A stretch of DNA of 64,000 bases from Ruegeria intermedia (GTDB lineage Bacteria > Pseudomonadota > Alphaproteobacteria > Rhodobacterales > Rhodobacteraceae): the NCBI RefSeq assembly GCF_900129345.1, contig NZ_FQVK01000021.1, positions 1 through 64,000 on the forward strand, read 5' to 3'. Below are positions 8,100-16,185 of the stretch, one piece after another. Under the pieces are notes generated by a model that searched no databases, was not told where the DNA came from, and saw only the letters and a program-made list of their open reading frames with translations. The position numbers and the translations under genes are program-made. How positions within the stretch are numbered: position 1 is the stretch's first letter; each line of letters opens with the position of its first letter.

Positions 8100-10301
8100 A
8101 TGGCACAAAGTCGTACCGGGATGTCAAACGTTTACGGTGTAGCCTGCGTGATCGGTGTTGCGCTGACGATCATTCTTTCGGTCTTTTTGTACATGTCGCA
8201 TGCAACCGGAAAACGCTTCGGCGACATGCGTGAGAACTGGTTGATCTACTCGGGAGATACCAGCCCCCAAGGATACTGGATTTCCGACATACGGGGGTAT
8301 TTCGGCTATGGCGGCCTGATCCACAACTTCAAAAACTACGTGCTTCGCAGTGACCCGACCTATGGAATGACATTGCGGCGGCAATCCAGCAATCTTCTGC
8401 AAACACTGGAAAGCTACCGGACGTCGAACGCGTCACCCGCGGAAAAAGAAGCGGTGACACAGATAGAGGCGGTGGTGCGCGAATATGTCGGCAACATCGA
8501 AAAGATCGAGGCCGGAATCGCGGCCGGGCTAAGTGCCGAGGAAATCGATGAGCTTGTCCGTGTCGACGACCGACAGGCGCTGGAGGCCCTTGCGACGTTG
8601 GAGGCGTTGTGGATCGCGGAGCGTGATCAAAGCTTGTCCAACATGGTGCGATCGTTTTCCGAGGGGGAACGATTGGTGCGCCGTTTTTCGATCTTTCTGG
8701 TCGGGCTCATCATTCTGGTCGGCGTGATCGGGATATTGACGACACTGCTGATGGCATATGTCCTGCGTACCAACAGGCGGCTGCAGCAAGAACTTGAAAT
8801 CCGCAAACAGGCGGAACTGGCCGAACGGAAATTGGCGCGGGCCGTGGATCAAAGCCCCACCTCGATTGTCATCACCGACACCAATATGCGCATTGAGTAC
8901 GCCAACAGAAAGTTTCTTGAGATGAGCGGGTATGACGTTGAGGAAGTGCTGGGGCAGACGCCTCGGATTCTCAAGTCGGGATATTCGAGCGAGGAAAGCT
9001 ACCGTTCTCTGCGGACTGCCCTGAACGAGGGTCGAAGCTGGAATGGCGTGTTCCGCAACCTGCACAAGGATGGCAGCCAGTATTGGGTTTCGAACACGTT
9101 TCTACCGCTGCTGGATCAGGATGGCGCCGTCACCCATTATATCTGCATCGGCGAGGACATGACGGAATCCCGCCGCACCCGTGAAAAGTTTGCGCAGGTG
9201 CAGAAGATGGAGGCGGTGGGAATCCTGGCGGGGTCGGTGGCGCATGATTTCAACAACGTGCTGATGAGCGTGACCGGCAATGCCGATCTGATCGAACTGG
9301 ATGCCGAGGGCAACGAGGACATTCTGACCTCGGTCAATCATATCCGCATTGCTGCCCGCCGGGCGCAGGGGCTGGTGCGAAAGATGCTGACCTTTGCCCG
9401 GCAGAAACCGCGCAACCCGCAGCGTAGCGATCTGGTGAAAGCGGCGCAGGATGCGTTGGAACTCATCCGGGTATCGGCACCGCCCAATATCGAGATCCGT
9501 TTTCAAAGCCGGATCGACGCGGCTTTTGCGGATCTGGATGGAACGCTGTTTTTCCAGACGCTTTTGAACCTTTGCCACAATGCATTTGAAGCCATTGGAG
9601 ACAGACCTGGCGTGGTGGCCTTGGAAATCAGCCGCGCCGAGCGCGACACGCTCAGCGACATCCCCGACGAAGCGCTGGGTGCCATCAGGGTAGATGTCAG
9701 TGACACCGGGCCCGGAATCCCCGAGGATCTGCAGGCCAAGATATTCGAGCCGTTCTTTTCCACCAAGCCTGTGGGCAAGGGCACCGGGCTGGGTCTGACG
9801 ATCGTCCGCAACAGTGTCGAGGAATGTCGCGGCAGCGTCGAGCTTGTCTCGACACCCGGGCAAGGCACTCGCTTCTCGCTATTTTTCCCCGAGATGCCCG
9901 CGCTCAGCACCGAAGAGCAGAGGGAAATCGAATCGATCGCGGGCAATGAACATGTCCTGCTGGTCGATGACGACGAAAACGTGCTCTATGTCTCCCGCCG
10001 CCTGCTCGCCAGCTATGGCTACCGGGTCGAGGCCTATTCCTTGCCAACCAAGGCGTTGGACGCGTTCCGCGCTGCCCCCGACAGCTACGACATTCTGGTT
10101 TCCGATCTCATGATGCCGGATTTGTCCGGGACGGAGTTGATCGAGGCCGTGCGCGGGGTTCGGCCCGATCTGCCTGCGATCCTGATCAGCAGCTATTTCG
10201 AAAATACCGAGGTTGCCGTATCGGGCGAGATGCCCGTCATGGCGCAGAAACCGCTTGAAATCCGCAGCCTCGCGCGCCTGATCCGATCCTTGATGAACTG
10301 A
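8100..10301 (+). CDS. Hybrid sensor histidine kinase (PAS-HisKA-HATPase-REC)
   Basis: 733 aa membrane-bound hybrid kinase. Two membrane helices (about residues 12-34 and 198-222) flank a periplasmic sensor of about 160 residues. A PAS domain follows (SPTSIVITDTNMRIEYAN...), then a HisKA box VAHDFNNVLM with the CckA-type HDFNN sequence, an HATPase with FEPFFSTKPVGKGTGLGL, and a C-terminal receiver (LLVDDDEN, VSDLMMPDLSG). ATG at 8100 is preferred because GAAGG sits 8 bases upstream; a TTG at 8085 is possible. It directly precedes the idr genes, and an OmpR-type regulator follows them, so it is a likely sensor for this locus; the signal is unknown. Confidence 0.88.
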   Translation: MAQSRTGMSNVYGVACVIGVALTIILSVFLYMSHATGKRFGDMRENWLIYSGDTSPQGYWISDIRGYFGYGGLIHNFKNYVLRSDPTYGMTLRRQSSNLLQTLESYRTSNASPAEKEAVTQIEAVVREYVGNIEKIEAGIAAGLSAEEIDELVRVDDRQALEALATLEALWIAERDQSLSNMVRSFSEGERLVRRFSIFLVGLIILVGVIGILTTLLMAYVLRTNRRLQQELEIRKQAELAERKLARAVDQSPTSIVITDTNMRIEYANRKFLEMSGYDVEEVLGQTPRILKSGYSSEESYRSLRTALNEGRSWNGVFRNLHKDGSQYWVSNTFLPLLDQDGAVTHYICIGEDMTESRRTREKFAQVQKMEAVGILAGSVAHDFNNVLMSVTGNADLIELDAEGNEDILTSVNHIRIAARRAQGLVRKMLTFARQKPRNPQRSDLVKAAQDALELIRVSAPPNIEIRFQSRIDAAFADLDGTLFFQTLLNLCHNAFEAIGDRPGVVALEISRAERDTLSDIPDEALGAIRVDVSDTGPGIPEDLQAKIFEPFFSTKPVGKGTGLGLTIVRNSVEECRGSVELVSTPGQGTRFSLFFPEMPALSTEEQREIESIAGNEHVLLVDDDENVLYVSRRLLASYGYRVEAYSLPTKALDAFRAAPDSYDILVSDLMMPDLSGTELIEAVRGVRPDLPAILISSYFENTEVAVSGEMPVMAQKPLEIRSLARLIRSLMN

Positions 10302-10440
10302 GCGCCGTTACATTTCTTAACAACTCTTCACACTATTTCATCGCGGGAAAATCACCGCGACACATGTTCGGAATAAAAGCACCCTGCCGAATGTCGTCAC
10401 CGCGTGACGGCTATTGGTCCAGCGACAAAGGGGCTTTCTC
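10302..10440 (+). promoter_or_regulatory. Leader/promoter region of the idr operon
   Basis: A relatively AT-rich 139-bp gap between the kinase and idrP1 must contain the operon promoter. The perfect dyad CGTCACCGCGTGACG (arms of 6, at 10395-10409) lies 31 bp before the start codon and is a candidate operator. An AT-rich tract (CATTTCTTAACAACTC and following, 10311-10340) could hold response-regulator half sites. No clear -35/-10 pair could be fixed. Confidence 0.45.
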
Positions 10441-11547
10441 ATGAACACCAAAGCCAGAACATGGTTCAGAGCGTTCTCGACAGCATCATTGCTGACGCTG
10501 AGCGTTGTGCTGCCGGTTCACCATGCCCAGGCAGACGAGCCGGGTCCGGTCGAACCCATAGAATTCAATCCCGCCTTGGCGGAGCTCGGCAAGCGGCTGT
10601 TTTTCGATCCGCGATTGTCGGGCGATACCGAGCTTTCCTGCGCAAGCTGCCACCAGCCCGACAAGGGGTTCACCGACGGTCAGGCCCTGTCGGACGCCTA
10701 CGCCGGCAACCTGCATTTCCGCAACGTGCCGACACTGATCAACAGCGCCAAGCGGGCAGCCTGGTTCCACGATGGGCGGATCGGCACCAACCTCAATGAC
10801 GTGACCCGCGAAAGCATCACCGAAACCTATTCGATGAACATGGACATGCGCCTGATGCAGGAGCGTCTCAAACAGGACCCTGTCTATGTCGAGATGTTTG
10901 CCGCCGCAGGTCTGGGCGAGCCGTCAAACGGGGGCGTGCGCAAGGCGATCCCGGAATACCTGAAAACGCTGATCTCGCGCGGCGCGCCCTTCGACACCGG
11001 AGAGATGTCGCAGGACGCCAAGGACGGCTATGTGATCTTCAAAGCCAAGGGCTGCAATTCCTGCCACTCGGGCGAGCGCTTTACCGACGACAAACCTCAT
11101 AACATCGGTGTTCCGGAAAACCCGGAAATCTGGTCCACGCCGGAGCGGCACATCACCTTCGTGGCGATGATGAAGTTCCTCGGGCTGGAGAACTACATGA
11201 ACGTCCGCCAGGATCCGGGCGCGTATATCCGCACCCACCAGCCGGAAACCTATGGCGGCTTCATCACTCCGACCCTGCGCGAGCTGACCCATACCGCGCC
11301 TTACATGCACAACGGCACGATGGAAACGCTGGCAGACGTGGTCGCCTTCTACAACGAGGGTGGTGGCGACGATCCGAACAAGGATCCGCGGTTGAAGCCG
11401 CTGGGCCTGTCGGAATGGGAGCAACGCAAGCTGGTTGCGTTCCTCGAATCGCTTTCGGGCGATCCCCTGACCGGGCCGGAATTCGTCGTCGAGGAGATCG
11501 ATACGGATTACGAGCCGATCGAAAACTGGCTTGAAGCCGTGAACTGA
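10441..11547 (+). CDS. idrP1: Di-heme cytochrome c peroxidase-like subunit of iodate reductase
   Basis: 368 aa periplasmic di-heme protein of the CcpA/MauG family. Signal peptide (cleavage near HAQA-DEPG), N-terminal heme site CASCH with FTDG after it, C-terminal heme site CNSCHSGERFTDD, and the conserved PYMHNGTMETLADVVAFYNEGG segment of bacterial di-heme peroxidases. Start at 10441 is fixed by AAAGGGG upstream. Two such genes next to an AioAB-like pair is the gene set of the dissimilatory iodate reductase (idrABP1P2), in which the peroxidases are thought to remove H2O2 or reactive iodine intermediates. P1/P2 labels are by order and could be swapped. Confidence 0.85.
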   Translation: MNTKARTWFRAFSTASLLTLSVVLPVHHAQADEPGPVEPIEFNPALAELGKRLFFDPRLSGDTELSCASCHQPDKGFTDGQALSDAYAGNLHFRNVPTLINSAKRAAWFHDGRIGTNLNDVTRESITETYSMNMDMRLMQERLKQDPVYVEMFAAAGLGEPSNGGVRKAIPEYLKTLISRGAPFDTGEMSQDAKDGYVIFKAKGCNSCHSGERFTDDKPHNIGVPENPEIWSTPERHITFVAMMKFLGLENYMNVRQDPGAYIRTHQPETYGGFITPTLRELTHTAPYMHNGTMETLADVVAFYNEGGGDDPNKDPRLKPLGLSEWEQRKLVAFLESLSGDPLTGPEFVVEEIDTDYEPIENWLEAVN

Positions 11548-11558
11548 GGAGTGGACCC

Positions 11559-12746
11559 ATGAAAGACCTTTCGTCTTATCTCAAAGGCTCGATTGCCGCC
11601 GCTGCTCTGATTGCGGCCGCCGGTTCTTCGGCCCTGGCCGCCGAGAGCATGAAGATTCCTGCGGGCGTCGGCGGCGCGGACCCGGATGTAGATGCACCTC
11701 TTGAAGCGCTTGGCCCGCCGCCCATTCCGCTCGACAACCCGCAAACCGAAGCAAAGGTCGAACTCGGCAAGATGCTGTTCTTCGATCCGCGGCTGGGTGG
11801 CAATCCGTCGACGCCATGTTCCGCCTGCCACAACCCGGATGTCGGTTGGGATGTCGAGGCACCGATTTCATTCGGCTATCCGGGCACGACGCACTGGCGC
11901 AACAGCCAGACCATCGTGAACTCGGCCTACTACAGCAAACTGTTCTGGGCCGGATCGTCGAAAAGCCTTGAAAGCCAGGCGAAATCGGCGGCAAGCGGTG
12001 CGGTTGCGGGCAACGGCGAAGCCGACATGATGGAGGCACGCCTGGCCTTCATCCCGGAATATGTCAAACGCTTCAACGAAGTCTTCGGCGACAAGTGGCC
12101 CCGCATCGGCAATGCCTGGAACGCCATCGCCGCCTTTGAACGCACCATCGTTCAGACCGACACGCCTTTCGACAACTATCTTCGCGGCGACGAGGATGCG
12201 TTGACCGAGGAACAGAAACGCGGTCTGGAGCTGTTCACCGGCAAGGCGCAATGCTCCGAATGCCACAACGGTGCGCTTCTGTCGGATGAGAAGTACTACA
12301 ACACCGGCGTTCCGCGCTACGATGGCTGGGAAGACGATGCTCTGGCTCAAATCACCTTCCGCTACGAGCTTTATGCCAAGGGCTCGACCGAAGAGGGCTA
12401 TCGCCACACCAAGGACGACCCCGGCTTCTATTTCCGCACCAAGGAAAAGTCCGACAAGGGCAAGTTCCGCACGCCCAGCCTGCGCTACACCCTCTATACC
12501 GAACCCTACATGCACAACGGCATGCTGGAGACGCTCGAGGATGTGGTCGAGTTCTACAACCAGGGTGGCGGCGAGAACGAGTTCTCGGAAAACAAGTCCC
12601 CGCTGATCCAGCCCCTTGGCCTGACCGAACAGGAAAAGGCGGACCTGGTGGCCTTCCTGAAGTCCCTGTCCGGCGAGGAAATCCTGATCGAGGAACCTGA
12701 CCTGCCGGATTACCAGCCGCTTTCCGCGGTTGCAGCAGAGGAGTAA
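11559..12746 (+). CDS. idrP2: Second di-heme cytochrome c peroxidase-like subunit of iodate reductase
   Basis: 395 aa, paralogous to the preceding gene. Signal peptide (SSALAAES), heme sites CSACHNPDVGW and CSECHNGALLSDE, and the same PYMHNGMLETLEDVVEFYNQGG peroxidase signature near the C terminus. It starts 11 bases after idrP1, with GAGGAG as ribosome site. The unusual feature is the presence of two different di-heme peroxidases in one operon with a molybdenum enzyme, which is the hallmark of idr loci. Expected location is the periplasm, accepting electrons from small cytochromes or cupredoxins. Confidence 0.85.
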   Translation: MKDLSSYLKGSIAAAALIAAAGSSALAAESMKIPAGVGGADPDVDAPLEALGPPPIPLDNPQTEAKVELGKMLFFDPRLGGNPSTPCSACHNPDVGWDVEAPISFGYPGTTHWRNSQTIVNSAYYSKLFWAGSSKSLESQAKSAASGAVAGNGEADMMEARLAFIPEYVKRFNEVFGDKWPRIGNAWNAIAAFERTIVQTDTPFDNYLRGDEDALTEEQKRGLELFTGKAQCSECHNGALLSDEKYYNTGVPRYDGWEDDALAQITFRYELYAKGSTEEGYRHTKDDPGFYFRTKEKSDKGKFRTPSLRYTLYTEPYMHNGMLETLEDVVEFYNQGGGENEFSENKSPLIQPLGLTEQEKADLVAFLKSLSGEEILIEEPDLPDYQPLSAVAAEE

Positions 12747-12751
12747 GCGCT

Positions 12752-13321
12752 ATGACCGATCATAACGCAACCGGATGCAGCTGTTCGGGCGAGGCCAAGA
12801 AGGCCTGCACCGTGAACCGCCGCCAGTTTCTTTTCGCCTCCGGCGCCACCACCTTTGCGGTGATGGTCACCCTGCCGACCAGCAAAGGTCACGCCGAGCA
12901 GGTGCCGGCCCTGGTATCGACCTATCCGCGAAAGCTGATCGGCAAACTGTCCGAGCTCGAGCAGGATGTGCCGGTCGATTTCACCTACCCGGACGAAGGC
13001 GACTATGCCGAATCCATTCTGGTCAAGACCGGCACCGAGTGCGGTGGCGGTCTGGGCCCGGACCGGGACGTGGTGGCCTTCAACCTGACCTGCACGCACC
13101 AGGGCGGATCGCTGTATGACACCTACAAGCCCGAGCACAAGGTGCTGGGCCCCTGTCCGCTGCACCTCAGCACCTACGATCTGACCCGCCACGGCATTCT
13201 GGTGTCCGGGCAGGCGTATCAGTCTCTGCCGCAGGTCCTGCTGGAGCTGGACGGCGACGACATCTACGCCGTGGGCATGTTCGGCCTGATCTATGGCCGT
13301 TTCGACAACCTGATTTCATAA
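12752..13321 (+). CDS. idrB: Rieske small subunit, AioB/IdrB-like
   Basis: 189 aa. A Cys-rich leader (CSCSGEAKKAC) precedes a Tat signal NRRQFLFASGATTF, then a Rieske domain with CTHQGG and CPLHLSTYD supplying the two Cys and two His ligands. The Cys usually paired as a disulfide after the first His is Gly (CTHQGG), unlike the bc1-type Rieske at 7139. Family knowledge: this subunit passes electrons between periplasmic carriers and the Mo subunit. It starts 5 bases after idrP2 and is followed 18 bases later by idrA, so the four genes form one transcript. Confidence 0.87.
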   Translation: MTDHNATGCSCSGEAKKACTVNRRQFLFASGATTFAVMVTLPTSKGHAEQVPALVSTYPRKLIGKLSELEQDVPVDFTYPDEGDYAESILVKTGTECGGGLGPDRDVVAFNLTCTHQGGSLYDTYKPEHKVLGPCPLHLSTYDLTRHGILVSGQAYQSLPQVLLELDGDDIYAVGMFGLIYGRFDNLIS

Positions 13322-13339
13322 GGAAGGGGAGACTGAACA

Positions 13340-16021
13340 ATGGCAACCCCATACTATGTCCCCGAGACCAACGTCCCGCTGCCGCCCAAAGGCGCCGAGG
13401 TCATCTCGACCGCCTGCGACTACTGCATCGTGGCCTGTGGTTACAAGGTCTACCGCTGGCCCGTGACGGCCAAGCCGGGCGGTCCTGGCGCGGATGAAAA
13501 CGCATTTGGCGAGGACTTTCCCGTGGCGCCTCTTGGCGCGTGGGTGGCTCCGAACCAGCACAATATCGTGCTACACAAGGGCAAACCGCATCATGTGGTC
13601 ATCATCCCCGACAAGGATGCGCATTTCGTCAATACCGACGGTGACAGCTCGCTGCGCGGCGGCTGTATCGCGCAGAAGTGCTACAACCCGCAGACGCCCA
13701 CCCGCGACCGCCTGAAGACTCCGCTGATGCGGATCTATGGCACGCTGATGCCGGTTCCATGGGATCTGGCGCTGGACGTGGCAGCCGAGGTCGGCAACCA
13801 CGTGATCAAGAAGCACGGCACCAACGCCTATGGCGTGAAGACCTTCAGCTACCAGTATATCGAGAACACCTACGCGATCTCGAAATACGCGCTGCGCCAC
13901 ATCAACACGGCGAACTTCACCTTCCACGACACGCCGTCGGATGTGACCTCGACGCCGGGCTTCCGCGATGCAGGCTTCGACAATTTCGGACCGTCCTACG
14001 AGGATTGGCGCGATGCGGAAACCCTGCTGGTCTGCGGCACCGACCCGTATGAAACCAAGACCATCCTCTATACCCAGTGGATGATGAAAGGGATGCAGAA
14101 CGGCCAAAAGGAGATCTACCTGATCCCGCGCCGTTCAGCCGGCGTGGCCCATGCGGAAAAGATGGGCGGTCTGCATATCGACATCCTGCCCGGCACCGAC
14201 TTGCCGGTCGTCAACGCCATTGCCCGCGTGATCGTGGAAAATGGCTGGGAAGACAGCGACTGGATCAAGAAGTGGGTCAACAACAAGTGGGAAAGCTCGT
14301 CGGGCTTCGGGCAGGGCACCCGGAATACGCCGTGGCAGTGGCGCACGACCTGGGGCAAGTTCCAGACCAAGGGTTTCGAGGACTGGAAAGAGTGGCTGCT
14401 GAGCCAGGATGAATTCATCCCGGAAAATGCTGCGGCCATCGCCGAGATCGACGTTCAGAAGATCTATACCGCAGCCGAATGGCTGGCCAAACCCAGGGCC
14501 GATGGTACCAGGCCCAAGACCTCGATCATGATCGAGAAGGGGTTTTACTGGTCCAACAACACCGGCAACACGCAGGCCATTTCCGCTTTGGGCATCATCT
14601 GTGGCTGTGGCGGACGCCCGGGTCAGGTCATCGGCCGGGCGGGCGGCCACCAGCGGGGTGGCGTGAAGGGCGGCAAGTACCCACGCAACAAATCGCCCGA
14701 GAAACTGCCGGGCCGCCGTCGCCGCGCCATGGATACCGACCGGTATCTGATCGCAGGGCATACCCGCATGGCCCACGTGATCGGCACCACCTGGATCCAG
14801 TCCATGTGCGGCAGCCAGCAACTTGCCGACAAATTCGAGGAACTGACCGTCCGCAACCCCAACCAGGTGAACTCTTTCGACAAACAGGAGATCATCGATA
14901 CACTGAAGGCCCGCGCCGACAGCGGTGGCATGGTGGTGATCAACCAGGACATCTATCTGCAGGACCCGATCGGCAACCGCTACGCCGACATCGTGTTCCC
15001 GGCAGCGACCTGGGGCGAAGAGGACTTCCTGCGTGCCAATGGCGAACGCCGCCTGCGGCTGTATCAGAAGTTCTATGACGCGCCGGGGGCCGCCAAACCC
15101 GACTGGTGGATCATCGCACAACTCGCGACACGCATGGGTTTTGACGGCTTCGACTGGCAGAATTCCAACGAGGTCGCGGAAGAGGCGGTGCGCTTTACCC
15201 GCGGCTCGCGCAAGGACTTTCACGCCGTCTATCGTCTGGCCAGGAAAGAGGGCAAGACGTTGCACGCCAAGGTGCGCGAGTTCGGCACTGACGGGGTGCA
15301 GTGCCCGGTCATGCTGGATGCGGACGGGGTCACGCTGATCGAAACCAAACGGTTGCATGACACCACCCGCAAGCTGCCAGAAACCGGCGCGGCCGGAGCA
15401 GATGTGTTCAACAAGAAGCTGACGCATTTCAACAGCCAGACCGGCAAGTGCAACATCCAGAAATCGCCGTGGAGCCTGTTCTCGGACTATTGGGAGTGGC
15501 TGAAACCCAACAAGGAAGATGGCGAACTCTGGGCCACTTCGGGCCGGATCAACGAACGCTGGCAGTCCGGGTTCGACGACCGTCGCCGCCCGTATATCGT
15601 GCAACGCTGGCCGGAGAACTGGGTGGAGATCCACCCGGATGACGCTGCGGAACGCGGTATCGAAAGCGGCGACTACGTGATGGTCTATTCCGAGCGCGTT
15701 CCTGGCAACAAGCACACGTTGCTGGGCGTGGAAGGCGATGACTTCCAGTTCTCGAAACTGATGGAAAACGGGCATATCGAACTGACCAAGGCGGCCATCA
15801 CCGCCGTGGCCATGGTAACGCCCGCCATCAAGAAAAGCGTTGTCTACATGGACTTCCTGCACATGCAGCAGCCCGCCAACGCGCTTGAGGGCCGGATCGT
15901 CGACTGGATCAGCGGCAACTACAACTACAAGATGGGCGTTGCCAAAGTCCGCAAGCTGGGGCCGTCGCCCTACAAGTCATCGTTCCGCACGATGTCCTTT
16001 GCGCCGCGCGACATCGCCTGA
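13340..16021 (+). CDS. idrA: Molybdopterin oxidoreductase, iodate reductase catalytic subunit (AioA family)
   Basis: 893 aa, DMSO-reductase superfamily, arsenite-oxidase-like branch. The N-terminal [3Fe-4S] motif is C26-x2-C29-x3-C33 with Ser103/Ser104 (SSLRGG) in the fourth position, as in AioA. There is no own signal peptide; export would rely on the Tat leader of IdrB. AioA's R-x3-H motif is kept as R433-AGG-H437, but the region holding AioA's arsenite-binding His and Glu is different (FHDTPSDVTSTPGFRDAG). With two di-heme peroxidases upstream this fits the iodate reductase IdrA (IO3- to I-, coupled to respiration). AAGGAAGGGGAG precedes the ATG. An unrelated oxyanion substrate cannot be excluded. 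Confidence 0.85.
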   Translation: MATPYYVPETNVPLPPKGAEVISTACDYCIVACGYKVYRWPVTAKPGGPGADENAFGEDFPVAPLGAWVAPNQHNIVLHKGKPHHVVIIPDKDAHFVNTDGDSSLRGGCIAQKCYNPQTPTRDRLKTPLMRIYGTLMPVPWDLALDVAAEVGNHVIKKHGTNAYGVKTFSYQYIENTYAISKYALRHINTANFTFHDTPSDVTSTPGFRDAGFDNFGPSYEDWRDAETLLVCGTDPYETKTILYTQWMMKGMQNGQKEIYLIPRRSAGVAHAEKMGGLHIDILPGTDLPVVNAIARVIVENGWEDSDWIKKWVNNKWESSSGFGQGTRNTPWQWRTTWGKFQTKGFEDWKEWLLSQDEFIPENAAAIAEIDVQKIYTAAEWLAKPRADGTRPKTSIMIEKGFYWSNNTGNTQAISALGIICGCGGRPGQVIGRAGGHQRGGVKGGKYPRNKSPEKLPGRRRRAMDTDRYLIAGHTRMAHVIGTTWIQSMCGSQQLADKFEELTVRNPNQVNSFDKQEIIDTLKARADSGGMVVINQDIYLQDPIGNRYADIVFPAATWGEEDFLRANGERRLRLYQKFYDAPGAAKPDWWIIAQLATRMGFDGFDWQNSNEVAEEAVRFTRGSRKDFHAVYRLARKEGKTLHAKVREFGTDGVQCPVMLDADGVTLIETKRLHDTTRKLPETGAAGADVFNKKLTHFNSQTGKCNIQKSPWSLFSDYWEWLKPNKEDGELWATSGRINERWQSGFDDRRRPYIVQRWPENWVEIHPDDAAERGIESGDYVMVYSERVPGNKHTLLGVEGDDFQFSKLMENGHIELTKAAITAVAMVTPAIKKSVVYMDFLHMQQPANALEGRIVDWISGNYNYKMGVAKVRKLGPSPYKSSFRTMSFAPRDIA

Positions 16022-16042
16022 CACTGAACCGATGCTGAGATT

Positions 16043-16072
16043 CCCGGGGGCGGATGCCATGTCGCCCCCGGG
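16043..16072 (+). terminator. GC-rich hairpin after idrA
   Basis: Perfect 10-bp inverted repeat CCCGGGGGCG / CGCCCCCGGG around a 10-base loop, 22 bases after the idrA stop. It lacks a U tract, so it may be a weak terminator, an RNA 3'-end stabiliser for the idr transcript, or an attenuator that lowers expression of the downstream genes. Confidence 0.6.
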
Positions 16073-16135
16073 AGGCCCCGCCAAAAAATGGGGCCATGGG
16101 CCGGAATGCTCCGGTCACCTCGGAAGGCAGGAATC

Positions 16136-16166
16136 GGTTGGGAAACCTGCCTTCCATTTCCCAACC
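16136..16166. repeat. Perfect 10-bp inverted repeat before the HEAT-repeat gene
   Basis: GGTTGGGAAA (16136-16145) and TTTCCCAACC (16157-16166) are exact reverse complements with an 11-base loop, ending 19 bases before the ATG at 16186. It can form an RNA hairpin close to the start codon or serve as an operator dyad. Confidence 0.6.
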
Positions 16167-16185
16167 AACCATTCCCAACAAGAAC

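Noticed and set aside
13340..16021. Arsenite oxidase AioA
   Set aside because: Close family, but paired with two di-heme peroxidases, no ars/aio genes around, and altered arsenite-site region; iodate reductase fits better.
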